From: Chryseobacterium shigense
GTDB taxonomy: Bacteria > Bacteroidota > Bacteroidia > Flavobacteriales > Weeksellaceae
Direction: 5' to 3'
Assembly (NCBI RefSeq): GCF_900156575.1
Contig: NZ_FTNY01000002.1
Span: forward strand, 806,001-870,000
DNA: 64,000 nucleotides
The position numbers and the translations under genes are program-made. The stretch's first letter is position 1, and every line of letters begins with the position of its first letter. Of this stretch, positions 42,248 through 50,509 are shown piece after piece. Under the pieces are notes generated by a model. The model saw only the letters and a list, made by a program, of their open reading frames with translations. It searched no databases and had not been told where the DNA came from.

Positions 42248-43807
42248 ATGAATTCAGGAACCATCCTTTTGCTATTTGTATTTATCTATTTTATCGGCCT
42301 TTTGGTGATTTCCTATTTCACAAGCCGGAATTCAGATAATCAGTCATTTTTTATCGGGAATAAAAAAAGTAAATGGTGGCTCGTGGCATTCGGGATGATA
42401 GGAACCAGCCTAAGTGGGGTTACTTTTATTTCAGTTCCGGGAACGGTAGGAAAGATGACCGGTAGTGAATATATTTTCGGCGGTTTTGAGTATTACATGA
42501 TGGTGATTGGCTTTTTCATAGGCTACTTTATCGTTGCTGCCATCTTGCTGCCGCTCTATTATAAGATGAATCTGACGTCTATTTACACTTATTTAGGCAA
42601 AAGATTTAATGTAGAAGCTCATAAAATAGGTTCCATATTTTTCATTATTTCCAGAGCGATCGGTGCTACGGCAAGGTTATATCTGGTCGTGAATGTTTTG
42701 CAGATATTTTTGCTTGAAGGTTTGGGTGTTCCTTTTTGGGTAATGGCTCTTGTCCTTTTACTGATGGTACTTTTATATACTTTTGAAGGTGGTGTGAAAA
42801 CGATTGTTATTACGGATACTTTACAGACTTCATTTATGATCATCAGTCTGGTTGCCTGTATCATTTATATTTTATCTAATCTGAACCTTTCATTTGGCGA
42901 AGCGTACACCATTTTGGAACAGAAAAACTACACTCATTTTATCAATTTTGATCCTAACTCCAAAACTTTCTTCCTTAAAACTATTTTAGGAGGAATCTTC
43001 ATTACCATCGCAATGACCGGACTGGATCAGGAAATGATGCAAAAAAATATTTCTGTGGATAATCTTCAGAATTCTAAAAAGAACATGCTGACATTTGCAG
43101 GAACGCTTCTTTTTGTTAATCTTGCCTTTTTGTTTTTAGGCGGTTTACTTTATCTTTTTGCTTTGCAGAATGGGGCTGAATATGGCCTTGCAAAATCTGA
43201 AACGATAACCAATATTTTCGGATTCAAAGATGCTTCAGGAAATATAAAAAATATTATGGGAGATGACCTTTTTCCAGCTTTATCCCTTCAGGGGCATTTT
43301 CCAATGTTCATTTCTATTATTTTTATTATTGGATTGATTTCGGCACTATTCCCTTCTGCGGATGGGGCGCTGACAGCAGTAACAAGCTCTTATTGTGTTG
43401 ATTTATTAAACCTTAATGAAGATAAAACCAGAACGGAAAAACAGAAAAAACACCTTCGTATGAAAGTTCACTTAACTTTCACGGTCGTATTTTTCATCCT
43501 GATTATGGTTTTTAAAGCGATGAATGATAAATCAATTGTTTATCTGATCATGGAAATAGCGGGATATACGTATGGACCGCTTTTAGGACTATTTGCTTTC
43601 GGAATTTTTACCAAATTTCAGATTTCAAGAAAATATTCCATTCTTGCCGTTACGCTTTTAGCACCGGTTATTACTTATCTGATCAATCTGTCCGTTACGA
43701 CTTATACGGATTACAGAATTGGGGTGGAACTGATTATTCTTAATGGTCTTCTTACGTTCATCGGTTTGTGGCTGGTCAAAAATAAACAGTATTTAAAAGT
43801 AGTCTGA
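42248..43807 (+). CDS. sodium:solute symporter (SSS family)
   Basis: The 519-residue protein has about 13 membrane helices. The SSS features are the N-terminal FLIGLLVISYFTSRN-like segment (IYFIGLLVISYFTSR), SFFIGNKKSKWWLVAFGMIG, AIGATARLYLVVNVL and the helix-8 sodium-site region GLISALFPSADGALTAVTSS. It imports a small solute with sodium; sugar, proline, pantothenate and urea carriers all share the fold, so the substrate is not assigned. A TATATTTG -7 box is at 42220-42227. Confidence 0.9.
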   Translation: MNSGTILLLFVFIYFIGLLVISYFTSRNSDNQSFFIGNKKSKWWLVAFGMIGTSLSGVTFISVPGTVGKMTGSEYIFGGFEYYMMVIGFFIGYFIVAAILLPLYYKMNLTSIYTYLGKRFNVEAHKIGSIFFIISRAIGATARLYLVVNVLQIFLLEGLGVPFWVMALVLLLMVLLYTFEGGVKTIVITDTLQTSFMIISLVACIIYILSNLNLSFGEAYTILEQKNYTHFINFDPNSKTFFLKTILGGIFITIAMTGLDQEMMQKNISVDNLQNSKKNMLTFAGTLLFVNLAFLFLGGLLYLFALQNGAEYGLAKSETITNIFGFKDASGNIKNIMGDDLFPALSLQGHFPMFISIIFIIGLISALFPSADGALTAVTSSYCVDLLNLNEDKTRTEKQKKHLRMKVHLTFTVVFFILIMVFKAMNDKSIVYLIMEIAGYTYGPLLGLFAFGIFTKFQISRKYSILAVTLLAPVITYLINLSVTTYTDYRIGVELIILNGLLTFIGLWLVKNKQYLKVV

Positions 43808-43837
43808 TCCATACTATCATCTTATCAAGAGCCCCTG

Positions 43838-44524
43838 ATGATCATTTCTATTTTCAACAGAGGCTTGCTGGCAGGCGAACTGGTAAGCGCACAAAGTGCG
43901 GTTGATTTTGCGAATCTTGCGAAGTATAAAGATGACAATACGGTCATTGTCAATGACAGGAAAAAAGTGGATGTGGTCTTTATGGGTAATTCTATTACCG
44001 AAGGTTGGGTAAAAAGCCATCCGGAGTTTTTTTCTGAGAACAATTATACCGGAAGAGGCATCAGCGGACAAACCTCTTCACAAATGCTGCTAAGGTTTCA
44101 AAATGATGTCGTAGCTTTAAAACCAAGATTGGTCGTCGTTAATGCCGGGACTAACGATATTGCCCAAAACACGGGAATCTATGATCAGGATTTTACGTTT
44201 AACAATATCAAGGCCATGGCTGACATTGCCCAAAGCAACGGAATCAAAGTAATGATAGCTTCTGTGCTTCCTGCAGCTGCATTTCCCTGGCGTAAGGAAA
44301 TAACTGATGTGGCGCAGAAAGTGGATGCCCTGAACAGCAGGCTAAAACAGTACGCACAAAAGAATAAACTTCCTTTCATCGATTACAATGCAGCCATGCG
44401 AGATGAAAAAGGAGGGATGCGTGAAGGCCTTTCAAAAGACGGTATCCATCCTACTCTATCCGGCTATACCATTATGGAACCGATGATTAAGAAAGCTATT
44501 AATACAACATTAGGCAAAAAATAA
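43838..44524 (+). CDS. SGNH/GDSL hydrolase
   Basis: The 228-residue esterase-fold protein has block I VFMGNSITEGW with the nucleophile Ser52, block II GISGQTSSQM, block III NAGTNDI and block V DGIHPT with the Asp-His pair. All catalytic residues are present. The N-terminus MIISIFNRGLLAGELVSAQ resembles a damaged signal peptide: it ends in Ala-Gln but has Arg and Glu in what should be the hydrophobic core. No earlier start exists, because the frame opens at the symporter stop. Likely acts on acyl or acetyl esters of sugars; export is uncertain. Confidence 0.85.
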   Translation: MIISIFNRGLLAGELVSAQSAVDFANLAKYKDDNTVIVNDRKKVDVVFMGNSITEGWVKSHPEFFSENNYTGRGISGQTSSQMLLRFQNDVVALKPRLVVVNAGTNDIAQNTGIYDQDFTFNNIKAMADIAQSNGIKVMIASVLPAAAFPWRKEITDVAQKVDALNSRLKQYAQKNKLPFIDYNAAMRDEKGGMREGLSKDGIHPTLSGYTIMEPMIKKAINTTLGKK

Positions 44525-44567
44525 AATCAGTGTCGCTTTGCTCATTATCAAAAAAACATCATCAATC

Positions 44568-45086
44568 ATGAAAAAAATTACTTCACTGATCCTGTTCCTG
44601 CTGACATTCTGTTGTATACATGCTCAGGATTTTGAGATTTCCACTTTAAGAATGGGTCCTTACAAAGTCTTTATGGAAAAGGCAGAAGCTGAAAAGACAG
44701 CAGGTATCTCATTGAAAATGACAGACGGACAGATCAAGAACAACGTAAAATATAATGGAGAATTAATCCTTATTGATCTCTACGAGAACTATATCAGCGA
44801 AGCAAAACCTAAGGAGGTCAGTATTATGGGATTGACAACCACAAGCAAAAAATTCAAAACAAAAAGCGGAATCGGAGTAGGAAATACCAAAGATGACCTG
44901 ATGAGTGCCTATAGAAATTATCCGAGTTTTACTGTACATCCTGCATGGGATGAAAAGGGAGAAAAGCGTCTTAAAGATACAGGATATTTCACTTTAGAAG
45001 ATCTTGATGCGGGAACGCAGCTTTCTTTTAAATTTGTAAACAGCATCATTACACAAATCTCAGTATACCTTAACGAAGGCTGCTAA
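44568..45086 (+). CDS. unknown exported protein
   Basis: A 172-residue protein with signal peptide MKKITSLILFLLTFCCIHAQ. The mature part contains SGIGVGNTKDDLMSAYRNYP, a phrase found in small secreted flavobacterial proteins of unknown role, and ends in YLNEGC. I do not recognise a named domain. ATG 44568 was chosen for the signal peptide; a longer reading from 44538 adds ten residues ahead of it. It follows the SGNH hydrolase by 43 bases and may be co-transcribed; a terminator follows. Confidence 0.7.
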   Translation: MKKITSLILFLLTFCCIHAQDFEISTLRMGPYKVFMEKAEAEKTAGISLKMTDGQIKNNVKYNGELILIDLYENYISEAKPKEVSIMGLTTTSKKFKTKSGIGVGNTKDDLMSAYRNYPSFTVHPAWDEKGEKRLKDTGYFTLEDLDAGTQLSFKFVNSIITQISVYLNEGC

Positions 45087-45112
45087 AATCGGTATTTCGC
45101 AAAAATAATTAC

Positions 45113-45139
45113 AAATCCGGATCCTAAGTCCGGATTTTT
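45113..45139 (+). terminator. terminator after the exported protein
   Basis: AAATCCGGA (45113-45121) pairs with TCCGGATTT (45129-45137) around a 7-base loop and runs into T. Confidence 0.88.
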
Positions 45140-45195
45140 GCATTTCCGTAAGCCGGTAAAAAATTGTAAATTCGCGTGTAAATAAATCAGATATA

Positions 45196-46047
45196 ATGAG
45201 TAAAAGTATCGAAGAGTTGAAATCTCTTACTACGCAGATCAGAAGAGACATTTTAAGAATGGTTCACGCGGTCAATTCAGGACACCCGGGTGGAAGTTTA
45301 GGCTGTACGGAATATTTCACAGCGCTTTACGGGAACGTAATGAATTATCATCTTCCTTTCACGATGAAAGGTAAGAACGAGGATCATTTTTATCTTTCAA
45401 ACGGACACATTTCACCGGTTTACTATTCTACTTTAGCGAGATTTGGTTTTTTTCCGGTAGAAGAGCTGAAAACTTTCAGAAAACTGGATTCCAGACTTCA
45501 GGGTCACCCCACTACTCATGAGGGTCTTCCGGGGATCAGAATCGCTTCAGGATCTCTTGGTCAGGGACTTTCTGTAGCCCTTGGTGTAGCTCAGGGTAAA
45601 AAACTGGACGGAGATCCATCTCTTGTTTACACGCTTCACGGAGACGGTGAACTTCAGGAAGGTCAGGTTTGGGAAGCTTTGATGTATGCTGCCGGTAAGA
45701 AAGTGGACAATATTATTTCAACAATTGATTACAACGGACGTCAGATCGATGGTGATACGGATGATGTATTGACTTTAGGTGATTTACATGCTAAACTTGA
45801 AGCATTCGGATGGACTGTTTTGGAAGAGAAAAACGGTAATGATCTTGAGGCGGTAATCGCTATCCTTGAGAAAGCAAAAACTGAGACAGGAAAAGGAAAG
45901 CCGGTAGTAATCCTTCTTCATACAGAAATGGGTTATGGTGTAGATTATATGATGGGTTCACACGCTTGGCACGGGAAAGCTCCGAATGATGAGCAGCTGG
46001 ATACCGCATTCAAACAATTATATCTGGAAGCTCCTGCTGATTATTAA
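45196..46047 (+). CDS. transketolase, N-terminal (TPP-binding) subunit
   Basis: The 283-residue protein corresponds to the N-terminal half of transketolase (EC 2.2.1.1). GHPGGSLGCTEYFTALYG, then GSLGQGLSVALGVAQGKK, and the TPP-binding GDGELQEGQVWEAL ... IDYNGRQIDG (GDG...N) are clear. The enzyme moves two-carbon units in the pentose phosphate pathway. It pairs with the C-terminal subunit gene 86 bases downstream, giving a split transketolase as in many Bacteroidota. The spacer between the genes carries a short 7-base tandem repeat. Confidence 0.95.
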   Translation: MSKSIEELKSLTTQIRRDILRMVHAVNSGHPGGSLGCTEYFTALYGNVMNYHLPFTMKGKNEDHFYLSNGHISPVYYSTLARFGFFPVEELKTFRKLDSRLQGHPTTHEGLPGIRIASGSLGQGLSVALGVAQGKKLDGDPSLVYTLHGDGELQEGQVWEALMYAAGKKVDNIISTIDYNGRQIDGDTDDVLTLGDLHAKLEAFGWTVLEEKNGNDLEAVIAILEKAKTETGKGKPVVILLHTEMGYGVDYMMGSHAWHGKAPNDEQLDTAFKQLYLEAPADY

Positions 46048-46053
46048 TAATAA

Positions 46054-46074
46054 ATGATCAATGATCAATGATGG
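46054..46074. repeat. 7-base tandem repeat between the transketolase genes
   Basis: ATGATCA occurs twice in tandem (46054-46067), followed by ATGATGG. The step is 7 bases, as in the larger spacer arrays elsewhere in the window. Confidence 0.6.
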
Positions 46075-46133
46075 CCGTTTTTAAATCTTTAGACCTATTA
46101 TTGATCAAATATTAAAAACTTTAGTAAAAAAAA

Positions 46134-47081
46134 ATGAAATATACATATACAGAAAAAAAGGATACGCGTTCAGGATTTGGAGCTGGATTAGCAGAACTTG
46201 CCGACAAAAACCCTAATGTAGTGGCACTTTGTGCAGACCTTATCGGTTCTTTGAAAATGGAAAAATTCATTGAAAAAGCACCGGAAAGATTCTTTCAGAT
46301 AGGGATCGCGGAGGCTAATATGATGGGAATTGCTGCAGGTTTGAGCATTACAGGAAAAATTCCTTTTACAGGAACTTTCGCGAACTTCTCTACCTCAAGA
46401 GTGTATGATCAGATCCGTCAGTCAATCGCTTATTCAGGTAAAAATGTAAAGATCTGCGCATCTCACGCTGGTCTTACTTTGGGTGAAGATGGAGCTACTC
46501 ACCAGGTTCTGGAAGATATCGGGATGATGAAAATGCTTCCGGGTATGACAGTAATCAACCCATGTGACTACAACCAGACTAAAGCAGCTACGCTTGCTAT
46601 TGCAGACTTCGAAGGCCCTGTATATTTAAGATTCGGAAGACCTACAGTTCCAGTATTCATTCCGGAAGATATGCCTTTCGAAATCGGAAAAGGGATTATG
46701 CTTCAGGAAGGTACTGATGTAACCATCGTTGCAACAGGGCACTTGGTTTGGGAATCTCTGGTAGCCGCTGACGAACTTGAAAAAGAAGGTATTTCTTGTG
46801 AGGTGATCAACATCCACACCATCAAGCCTCTTGATGAAGAAATCATCTTAAAATCAGTTGAAAAGACAGGAAAGATCGTGACTGCTGAAGAGCACAACTA
46901 TCTTGGTGGCTTAGGGGAATCTATCGCGGGAATGCTGGCGAGAAAGAGACCTACAAGACAGGAATTTGTTGCTGTAAATGATACCTTCGGAGAATCTGCA
47001 ACGCCTGCCGAACTGATGAAAAAATATAAAATCGACGCTGCTGCGGTGAAAGAAGCGGTGAAGAGAATTTTAGATAAGTAA
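46134..47081 (+). CDS. transketolase, C-terminal (pyrimidine-binding) subunit
   Basis: A 315-residue protein with the transketolase pyrimidine-binding and C-terminal domains. FFQIGIAEANMMGIAAGLS carries the TPP-activating Glu. GATHQVLEDIGMMKMLPGM and the YLRFGRPTVPVF strand follow, with VTAEEHNYLGGLGESIAGML in the C-terminal domain. It completes the split enzyme encoded by the previous gene. The two subunits presumably assemble as an alpha2beta2 complex in the cytosol. Confidence 0.95.
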   Translation: MKYTYTEKKDTRSGFGAGLAELADKNPNVVALCADLIGSLKMEKFIEKAPERFFQIGIAEANMMGIAAGLSITGKIPFTGTFANFSTSRVYDQIRQSIAYSGKNVKICASHAGLTLGEDGATHQVLEDIGMMKMLPGMTVINPCDYNQTKAATLAIADFEGPVYLRFGRPTVPVFIPEDMPFEIGKGIMLQEGTDVTIVATGHLVWESLVAADELEKEGISCEVINIHTIKPLDEEIILKSVEKTGKIVTAEEHNYLGGLGESIAGMLARKRPTRQEFVAVNDTFGESATPAELMKKYKIDAAAVKEAVKRILDK

Positions 47082-47105
47082 GATAAGCTATATCATATAA
47101 CTAAG

Positions 47106-47140
47106 CTCGGGCTGTTTCTTTGAAACAGCCCGAGTTGTTT
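47106..47140 (+). terminator. terminator of the transketolase genes
   Basis: A perfect 13-bp stem CTCGGGCTGTTTC / GAAACAGCCCGAG (47106-47118, 47122-47134) followed by TTGTTTT. Confidence 0.92.
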
Positions 47141-47210
47141 TACCACCCCATAAGATCTTTGTTTTACCACCCCGTCAAATCTTTGATTTGCCACCCCTCC
47201 GGAGGAGGGG
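47137..47210. repeat. 24-base imperfect tandem repeat with terminal hairpin
   Basis: Two copies starting at 47137 and 47161 share GTTTTACCACCCC followed by ATCTTTG at the same spacing; a partial third starts at 47185 (GATTTGCCACCCC). It ends in the palindrome CCTCCGGAGG (47196-47205). It is unusually C-rich for this genome and looks like part of a dispersed element. Confidence 0.7.
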
Positions 47211-47272
47211 AATGGTCGCAGTACTTATTTTGACGCTGATAAGTAAGGCAGGTCTTTCTATACCTAAGCTGA

Positions 47273-47785
47273 TTATTGAGGTCTATTGATCGGAATATCT
47301 AGCCCATCAAGTACCGGATACAATATATTTTTCAAAAATTCATCTTCTTTTATTCTGGATGATTTTGAACCTGAAAAATAGCTGCTGATCCTGTAGTTTT
47401 TCACAAACTGGTTTCTTTTTTTTCCGATAACATAGTAATATCCTCCGCTTTCATCATTAATGAAATAGGTCATCTCATCAAAGTTCATGATTTTTTTGGT
47501 AAGAAATCGTTTCCTGTAGATGCTCCTTTCCCTTTTATCAAAAATGTATTTTACAGGAACTTTGAAGATAAGATCCCATAGAAAATAAACCATGTAGATC
47601 ACCCATATAACAGAAGCAATGGTAAATGCATTTTCAGACAGTATATTTCTGAAATAATACAGCACCGGAACGGCGAGAATATCAGCGCCCAGCCACCATT
47701 TTAAAGTATGCAGAAAGTTGTAATCAGGCATAAAACTTATTTCACTTCCGTTATCCTCAAATTTATATCGGTCTTTGGTATTCAT
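47273..47785 (-). CDS. unknown membrane protein
   Basis: A 170-residue protein with two adjacent membrane segments (about 30-45 and 52-72: LAVPVLYYF and FTIASVIWVIYMVYFLW), followed by a beta-rich soluble part containing YIFDKRERSIYRKRFL. This layout, two helices then a PH-like beta domain, resembles the previous gene in the same operon. I do not recognise a named family. It overlaps that gene by 4 bases (ATGA), so the two are coupled and may work together. Confidence 0.65.
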   Translation of the reverse strand: MNTKDRYKFEDNGSEISFMPDYNFLHTLKWWLGADILAVPVLYYFRNILSENAFTIASVIWVIYMVYFLWDLIFKVPVKYIFDKRERSIYRKRFLTKKIMNFDEMTYFINDESGGYYYVIGKKRNQFVKNYRISSYFSGSKSSRIKEDEFLKNILYPVLDGLDIPINRPQ

Positions 47786-48246
47786 CGCATGTTTTCATTT
47801 AGTCCCATGATATCTTCAGTTTCATTGACCATTTTCTGGATGCTTTTATGAGTAAGAGCCTGCCCTATCATAAATTTCTGCTCTTTCCCATTCACCTCAA
47901 AATAAATATTCAGGAATACATTGGTTGTTATAAATCCAAGGTACTTCATCGCCAGCACCTGAAAATGAGTAAACTCCTGAAAAGAATAGGTCTTTGAAGC
48001 AACAAAAACACTTGGTTTGCAGGTAATGGTCTGCTGTTGCGTATCAATCACAAACTTTTTGGCAAAGAAATTCGCGATGATCAGTGCTCCAAGAGCCACC
48101 AGGAATAAGCCCAGTAAAGGAATGTTATTTTTATAAGAGATTCCTGCAACCACGAACATAATGATGGCCAATACAAAGCTAAATATTGGCTGGTTTTTAA
48201 AAGTATAAAAGTTTCCTTCTTTTTTGTAAAATTGATAAGTGTTCAT
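47782..48246 (-). CDS. unknown membrane protein, PH-like
   Basis: The 154-residue protein has two membrane helices (about 22-38 FSFVLAIIMFVVAGISY and 44-60 LLGLFLVALGALIIANF), then beta strands such as KFVIDTQQQTITCKPSVFV. This is the layout of bacterial PH-like membrane proteins, but the family call is tentative. It lies in a three-gene operon with the acidic orphan upstream (25 bases) and another two-helix protein downstream (4-base overlap). Confidence 0.65.
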   Translation of the reverse strand: MNTYQFYKKEGNFYTFKNQPIFSFVLAIIMFVVAGISYKNNIPLLGLFLVALGALIIANFFAKKFVIDTQQQTITCKPSVFVASKTYSFQEFTHFQVLAMKYLGFITTNVFLNIYFEVNGKEQKFMIGQALTHKSIQKMVNETEDIMGLNENMR

Positions 48247-48271
48247 AATAAATAGTGATGTATTTTAATGT

Positions 48272-48835
48272 TTAATTATTTGATTGGGATGTATACCGTT
48301 CTGCTATCTCATCGTCATTAATCGTTTTGAATGTACCCAGATCTGTTTTGAAGTAGGTGTCATGTACTGAAAAATAAGCATCTGCCCTGATTTCTGCCTG
48401 TGCTGAAGCTTCTTTCCAGCATGTACAGAACCAGTCTTCAAACAATTCGTATTTTTCTTCGTTATATTCATCCCATAAGTCATCGAAATCCTCTTCGTCC
48501 TCATGGCAATCCTGAAATTCTGAAGCTGCAATTCCTATATTTTCAGGCAGAAATGAGTTCCAATCTGCGCTTCCCCCTGTCTGTTTTTTTCTTTGACTTG
48601 GAAGCTTAAGGATGTCTGTAATGATTTCTCCGTTTTTATCTACAGCCCAGGCTACGATGTCAAGATAATCATACTCATATTCAAAATACAGAGCTTTGAT
48701 ATCCACTTTACCGTTGCCTTCAAGATAGTCTATATTTTCTCCTTTAAGAATTTGTACAATATCTTTAATAAGCTGTTTTTTAGTTTCTTCAAGGTGCTTT
48801 TTTAACTCAGAATTGAGTTCTTCGAGGTCTTGCAT
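48272..48835 (-). CDS. unknown acidic cytosolic protein
   Basis: A 187-residue protein with no signal peptide. The N-terminal helix is Glu/Lys-rich (LNSELKKHLEETKKQLIKDI), and a strongly acidic stretch DCHEDEEDFDDLWDEYNEEKY follows near residue 120. It also has FCTCW. No named domain is recognised. The pattern of aromatic and acidic residues is like that of small immunity-type proteins, but this is only a resemblance. It is the first gene of a three-gene minus-strand operon. Confidence 0.6.
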   Translation of the reverse strand: MQDLEELNSELKKHLEETKKQLIKDIVQILKGENIDYLEGNGKVDIKALYFEYEYDYLDIVAWAVDKNGEIITDILKLPSQRKKQTGGSADWNSFLPENIGIAASEFQDCHEDEEDFDDLWDEYNEEKYELFEDWFCTCWKEASAQAEIRADAYFSVHDTYFKTDLGTFKTINDDEIAERYTSQSNN

Positions 48836-49169
48836 ACGCCGATTTTGTGATTTTGGTTTTGATGATGGGGCTCAATATACAAAAATAGATGAAAAAAATA
48901 AATCTTTTGAACGTCATCTGCTGGTGATATATCCTAATTTTTATGTATGTATCATCCGCCATTACTGCATACAAATGAGAGATTCCGGCATTTCTTTAAT
49001 GATTAAGTTTTACGACTTATATACTATACACCATTTTTAAATATTGATAAAATTTTACGATACAGGTGTTTTTAGGGATCTTTTTCACTATGTACAGCAC
49101 AACTTTTAGTCCAAAAAAAATAGCAACAAATTGACAAATAAAATCCCACTAAAGGGATTTATTTATTGA
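48836..49169. other. spacer upstream of the RiPP cluster, first part
   Basis: No convincing gene. A 75-codon plus-strand frame at 48813-49040 has no family features and overlaps the start of the acidic orphan. A small stem AAATCCC / GGGATTT lies at 49141-49160. It carries the promoters of both flanking units. Confidence 0.5.
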
Positions 49170-49194
49170 TAGTTTTGAAATCATCAACGTTGAT
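49170..49194 (+). promoter_or_regulatory. candidate promoter element and operator of the RiPP cluster
   Basis: TAGTTTTG at 49170-49177 matches the -7 consensus, though no proper -33 box is found at 19-22 bases. Five bases later lies a perfect 12-base palindrome ATCAACGTTGAT (49183-49194) at the predicted start of transcription, where a bound regulator would block initiation. A further stem AAACCC / GGGTTT is at about 49254-49271 in the leader. The operator role is inferred only. Confidence 0.4.
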
Positions 49195-49308
49195 TGAGAA
49201 TTCTGCTTTCAACCCATAAGTGTACAGTATGGGATGGAATACAGAATAACAAAACCCATGTCAGGGTTTATATGACAACATAAATATCAATTAAAAAATT
49301 ATTCAATT

Positions 49309-49521
49309 ATGAAAAAGCTTCAAGGAATGAAGAACGGCTTTTCTTCATTAGAAAACAAAGAACTTAAAAATCTGCAGGCTATCCGTGGAGGAGATGATTC
49401 AGCACGAACCTCAGAATCCACTGCTTGTGGAAACAATTGCTCAGATACCGCATACTATAAAGACGGTAAGAAGACAATGACCTTAGTGGTTGAAGGAGCC
49501 AACCCAACTGCTCCTTATTAA
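49309..49521 (+). CDS. RiPP precursor peptide, grasp-with-spasm type
   Basis: This 70-residue peptide has a Lys/Leu-rich leader (residues 1-28) ending in LKNLQAIRGG, a double-Gly processing site. The predicted 42-residue core starts DDSARTSEST and ends GANPTAPY. It contains two Cys (CGNNC, residues 40 and 44) and many Ser/Thr/Lys plus Asp/Glu residues, which are suitable partners for ester or amide links made by an ATP-grasp ligase. The leader FSSLENKELKNLQAIRGG resembles leaders of Bacteroidota grasp-with-spasm precursors. The maturation genes follow 91 bases later. Actual modification sites and activity are unknown. Confidence 0.85.
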   Translation: MKKLQGMKNGFSSLENKELKNLQAIRGGDDSARTSESTACGNNCSDTAYYKDGKKTMTLVVEGANPTAPY

Positions 49522-49612
49522 ATGATGCAGCACAAACAGGACTATCTATGGTCCTGTTTGTTTACCTAATCAGCAGGTACTGCTTAAATACTTATAATAA
49601 CAATTTCTGAAT

Positions 49613-50509
49613 ATGAGACACAATCAAAATATCAGATGTATACATCTGAGTTCTCTACTAATCTGCTTTCTCTTTTACTGCTGTAAAAGCAGGGATTATA
49701 TTACATATTATAATAAGGTGAACGAAATTGACAGCATCTACAGAGTGGCCAAACAGCCTGAAAAAGCGATAAAAAAATACAAAAAACTGTTCAGGAAATA
49801 CCGCCCCCTTAATCAGGAGCGTATAGAAGAATATGAAAACTATATAAGGAGTTCGGATAAGTACGGCAAAAATTTTGGAGGACAAAAAAGCCTTTATCGG
49901 CTTATTCCCTTAATTGCACCTTACTGGAGATATAAAAAGGAAGATAAAGAATTCATTAAGCTTTATAAAAAATATGGAATAGACAGTGTGAACATAGAGC
50001 AGGCAGTTGCCCGATGGGAAAGTAAGCATGACAAAATACTGATTGACTCTTTTGTCATTGCATTTGCCCGGGATCAATATGGAGAGCGCATTAATAATTC
50101 TGATCGCGTTGAAAATGACCTGAAAAATGCTGAACTATTGAAATGGACTTTTGAAAATCATGGCTACCCTTCCATGCAGAAAATAGGTTTATACCATAAG
50201 GATACTTTTATGCCGATGAGTGTATTATTACTGCATATGGCAGATTATGATGAATACTACCCGTATTTCAAAACAAAAATACTAGAGTATGTAAGGTCAG
50301 GGGAATGCCCTCCAGTCCATTATGCTGCTATGGTAGACCGAAATAATATTCATCACAAAATTCCTTATACCTATGGCGTTTACCAAGGGTATCAAAATAT
50401 AAAAGATTCAGCGAAAGTAAACCGCAACAGAAAGAGTATAGGATTACCAAGCTTGAAATATCGAAATAAAATAGCAAAAGACTTTTCTGATAGCCTGAAA
50501 ACCAAATGA
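49613..50509 (+). CDS. DUF6624-like lipoprotein in the RiPP cluster
   Basis: The 298-residue protein has a hydrophobic N-terminus SSLLICFLFYCCKSRDY with a lipobox-like Cys pair (residues 23-24), so it is probably a lipoprotein. The C-terminal part shows the DUF6624 pattern: LLKWTFENHGYPSM, then LLLHMADYDEYYPYF, SGECPPVHYAAMVDRNNI and a final Tyr-Gly-rich segment IPYTYGVYQG. The conserved His and Asp residues could form a metal or hydrolytic site, but none is proven. Its stop overlaps the ATP-grasp start by 4 bases. A role in processing or export of the peptide outside the cytoplasm is inferred from location only. Confidence 0.7.
   Translation: MRHNQNIRCIHLSSLLICFLFYCCKSRDYITYYNKVNEIDSIYRVAKQPEKAIKKYKKLFRKYRPLNQERIEEYENYIRSSDKYGKNFGGQKSLYRLIPLIAPYWRYKKEDKEFIKLYKKYGIDSVNIEQAVARWESKHDKILIDSFVIAFARDQYGERINNSDRVENDLKNAELLKWTFENHGYPSMQKIGLYHKDTFMPMSVLLLHMADYDEYYPYFKTKILEYVRSGECPPVHYAAMVDRNNIHHKIPYTYGVYQGYQNIKDSAKVNRNRKSIGLPSLKYRNKIAKDFSDSLKTK

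Noticed and set aside
43817..44071. 84-codon minus-strand frame opposite the SGNH hydrolase start
   Set aside because: It is antisense to conserved catalytic blocks and has no recognisable features.
45196..47081. Broken transketolase gene (frameshift)
   Set aside because: Two intact subunits with separate starts and an 86-base spacer are the normal split form in this phylum, not a disrupted gene.
48813..49040. 75-codon plus-strand frame upstream of the RiPP precursor
   Set aside because: It overlaps the start of the acidic orphan on the other strand, lacks a double-Gly leader or other precursor features and has no family resemblance.
49309..49521. Classical microviridin-type precursor
   Set aside because: There is no TxKYPSD-like core motif and the leader ends in double Gly; with the SPASM gene it fits grasp-with-spasm instead.
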